Notes under the pieces: model-generated
The model's database searches: none
What the model was told of the DNA's origin: nothing
Seen by the model: the letters and a program-made list of their open reading frames with translations, nothing else
Program-made: the position numbers and the translations under genes
In this document: in pieces, positions 5,985-6,217 of the stretch
How positions within the stretch are numbered: the stretch's first letter is position 1
Layout: the number at the start of each line of letters is the position of its first letter
NCBI GenBank assembly: GCA_903644035.1
Contig: CAHJXG010000181.1
Location: 1-6,217 of the forward strand
Source of the DNA: Rhodospirillales bacterium
GTDB lineage: Bacteria; Pseudomonadota; Alphaproteobacteria; Acetobacterales; Acetobacteraceae
Length of the DNA stretch: 6,217 bases
Direction: 5' to 3'

Positions 5985-6217
5985 AGGCCGTCAATTCGGC
6001 CAGCACGGCCGCCAGCACGGCCGCGCCCGCCTGGACATGGGCGGGTTCGGACCACTCCGCCTCGGCGTGGCTGATCCCGCCGCGGCAGGGGATGAAGATC
6101 ATCGCGGCCGGGCAGAGCGGCGCCAGGTGGCGGGCGTCGTGGCCCGCGGTCGACAGGATCGGCCGCGCGGGCAGGCCCAGCGCCTCGGCCGCGGCGGCGA
6201 TGCGGCGCTGCAGCCCC
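5983..6217 (-). CDS. M20-family amidohydrolase, C-terminal fragment (N-carbamoyl-amino-acid / allantoate hydrolase type)
   Basis: Leftward reading frame open from the right edge of the window to a TGA at 5985-5983; the last 77 residues are visible and the start lies outside. The sequence reads ILSTAGHDARHLAPL then AMIFIPCRGGISHAEAEW, the C-terminal catalytic-domain signature of zinc-dependent hydrolases that cleave N-carbamoyl amino acids or allantoate (AmaB/HyuC/AllC-like). The His of GHDA and the His and Glu of ISHAEAE are the family-conserved positions, associated with catalysis or substrate binding. Family members I recall usually have S-G-A-G-H-D here; this protein has S-T-A-G-H-D. A role in pyrimidine, hydantoin or purine nitrogen salvage is likely, but the exact substrate cannot be told from this fragment. 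No relation to the iron genes is apparent. Confidence 0.88.
   Translation of the reverse strand, partial: GLQRRIAAAAEALGLPARPILSTAGHDARHLAPLCPAAMIFIPCRGGISHAEAEWSEPAHVQAGAAVLAAVLAELTA
6000..6023 (-). repeat. 12-bp tandem duplication inside the M20 hydrolase gene
   Basis: CCAGCACGGCCG occurs twice head to tail (6000-6011, 6012-6023). It is in frame and encodes AVLAAVLA in the final helix of the hydrolase. The frame is kept, so the protein is not damaged. It is a possible slippage site where copy number could vary between strains. Confidence 0.7.

Noticed and set aside
1..6217. CRISPR array, tRNA or rRNA gene, insertion sequence, phage or defence genes
   Set aside because: No regularly spaced repeats, cloverleaf-like segments, transposase-like proteins or terminal inverted repeats were seen.

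Overview
The window is very GC-rich, with strong third-position GC, and reads as a chromosomal piece of a Gram-negative bacterium. The gene content (EfeUOB iron uptake, an OprB-family outer-membrane porin, Fur-like operators) and codon style suggest an alphaproteobacterium, perhaps of the Rhodospirillales/Acetobacteraceae or Methylobacterium type. That placement is inference; there is no rRNA or other phylogenetic marker here.

Layout. (1) Bases 1-117, minus strand: the first 39 codons of an exported protein, leaving the window on the left. (2) Bases 118-344: a divergent control region with a Fur-like box next to the leftward gene, a 9-bp direct repeat at 40-bp spacing, and a good Fur box over a plausible promoter for the rightward operon. 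(3) Bases 345-3614, plus strand: an intact efeU-efeO-efeB operon (ferric permease; periplasmic cupredoxin plus M75 imelysin-like protein; Tat-exported Dyp-type haem peroxidase), ending in a strong GC hairpin. (4) Bases 3615-3748: hairpin, a CATGGA/TCCATG palindrome and a third Fur-like box. (5) Bases 3749-4243, plus strand: a 164-aa protein of unknown function with a Cys-x-Cys motif, followed by a long imperfect hairpin. (6) Bases 4244-4518: no gene, but the hairpin and a 17-bp near-palindrome in a local AT-rich patch. (7) Bases 4519-5940, plus strand: a complete 473-aa OprB-family porin. (8) Bases 5941-5982: short convergent gap with overlapping hairpins. (9) Bases 5983-6217, minus strand: the C-terminal 77 residues of an M20-family amidohydrolase of the N-carbamoyl-amino-acid/allantoate hydrolase type.

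How it works together. EfeB probably oxidises Fe(II) in the periplasm, EfeO binds and hands over iron, and EfeU moves it across the inner membrane. Three Fur-like sites (151-173, 308-326, 3692-3716) would place the leftward exported protein, efeUOB and the unknown 164-aa gene under shared iron control, making this a small iron island. The porin and the M20 hydrolase have no visible iron signal and may be ordinary neighbours. The known genes are well described families; the most original item is the unknown gene with its own Fur-like box.
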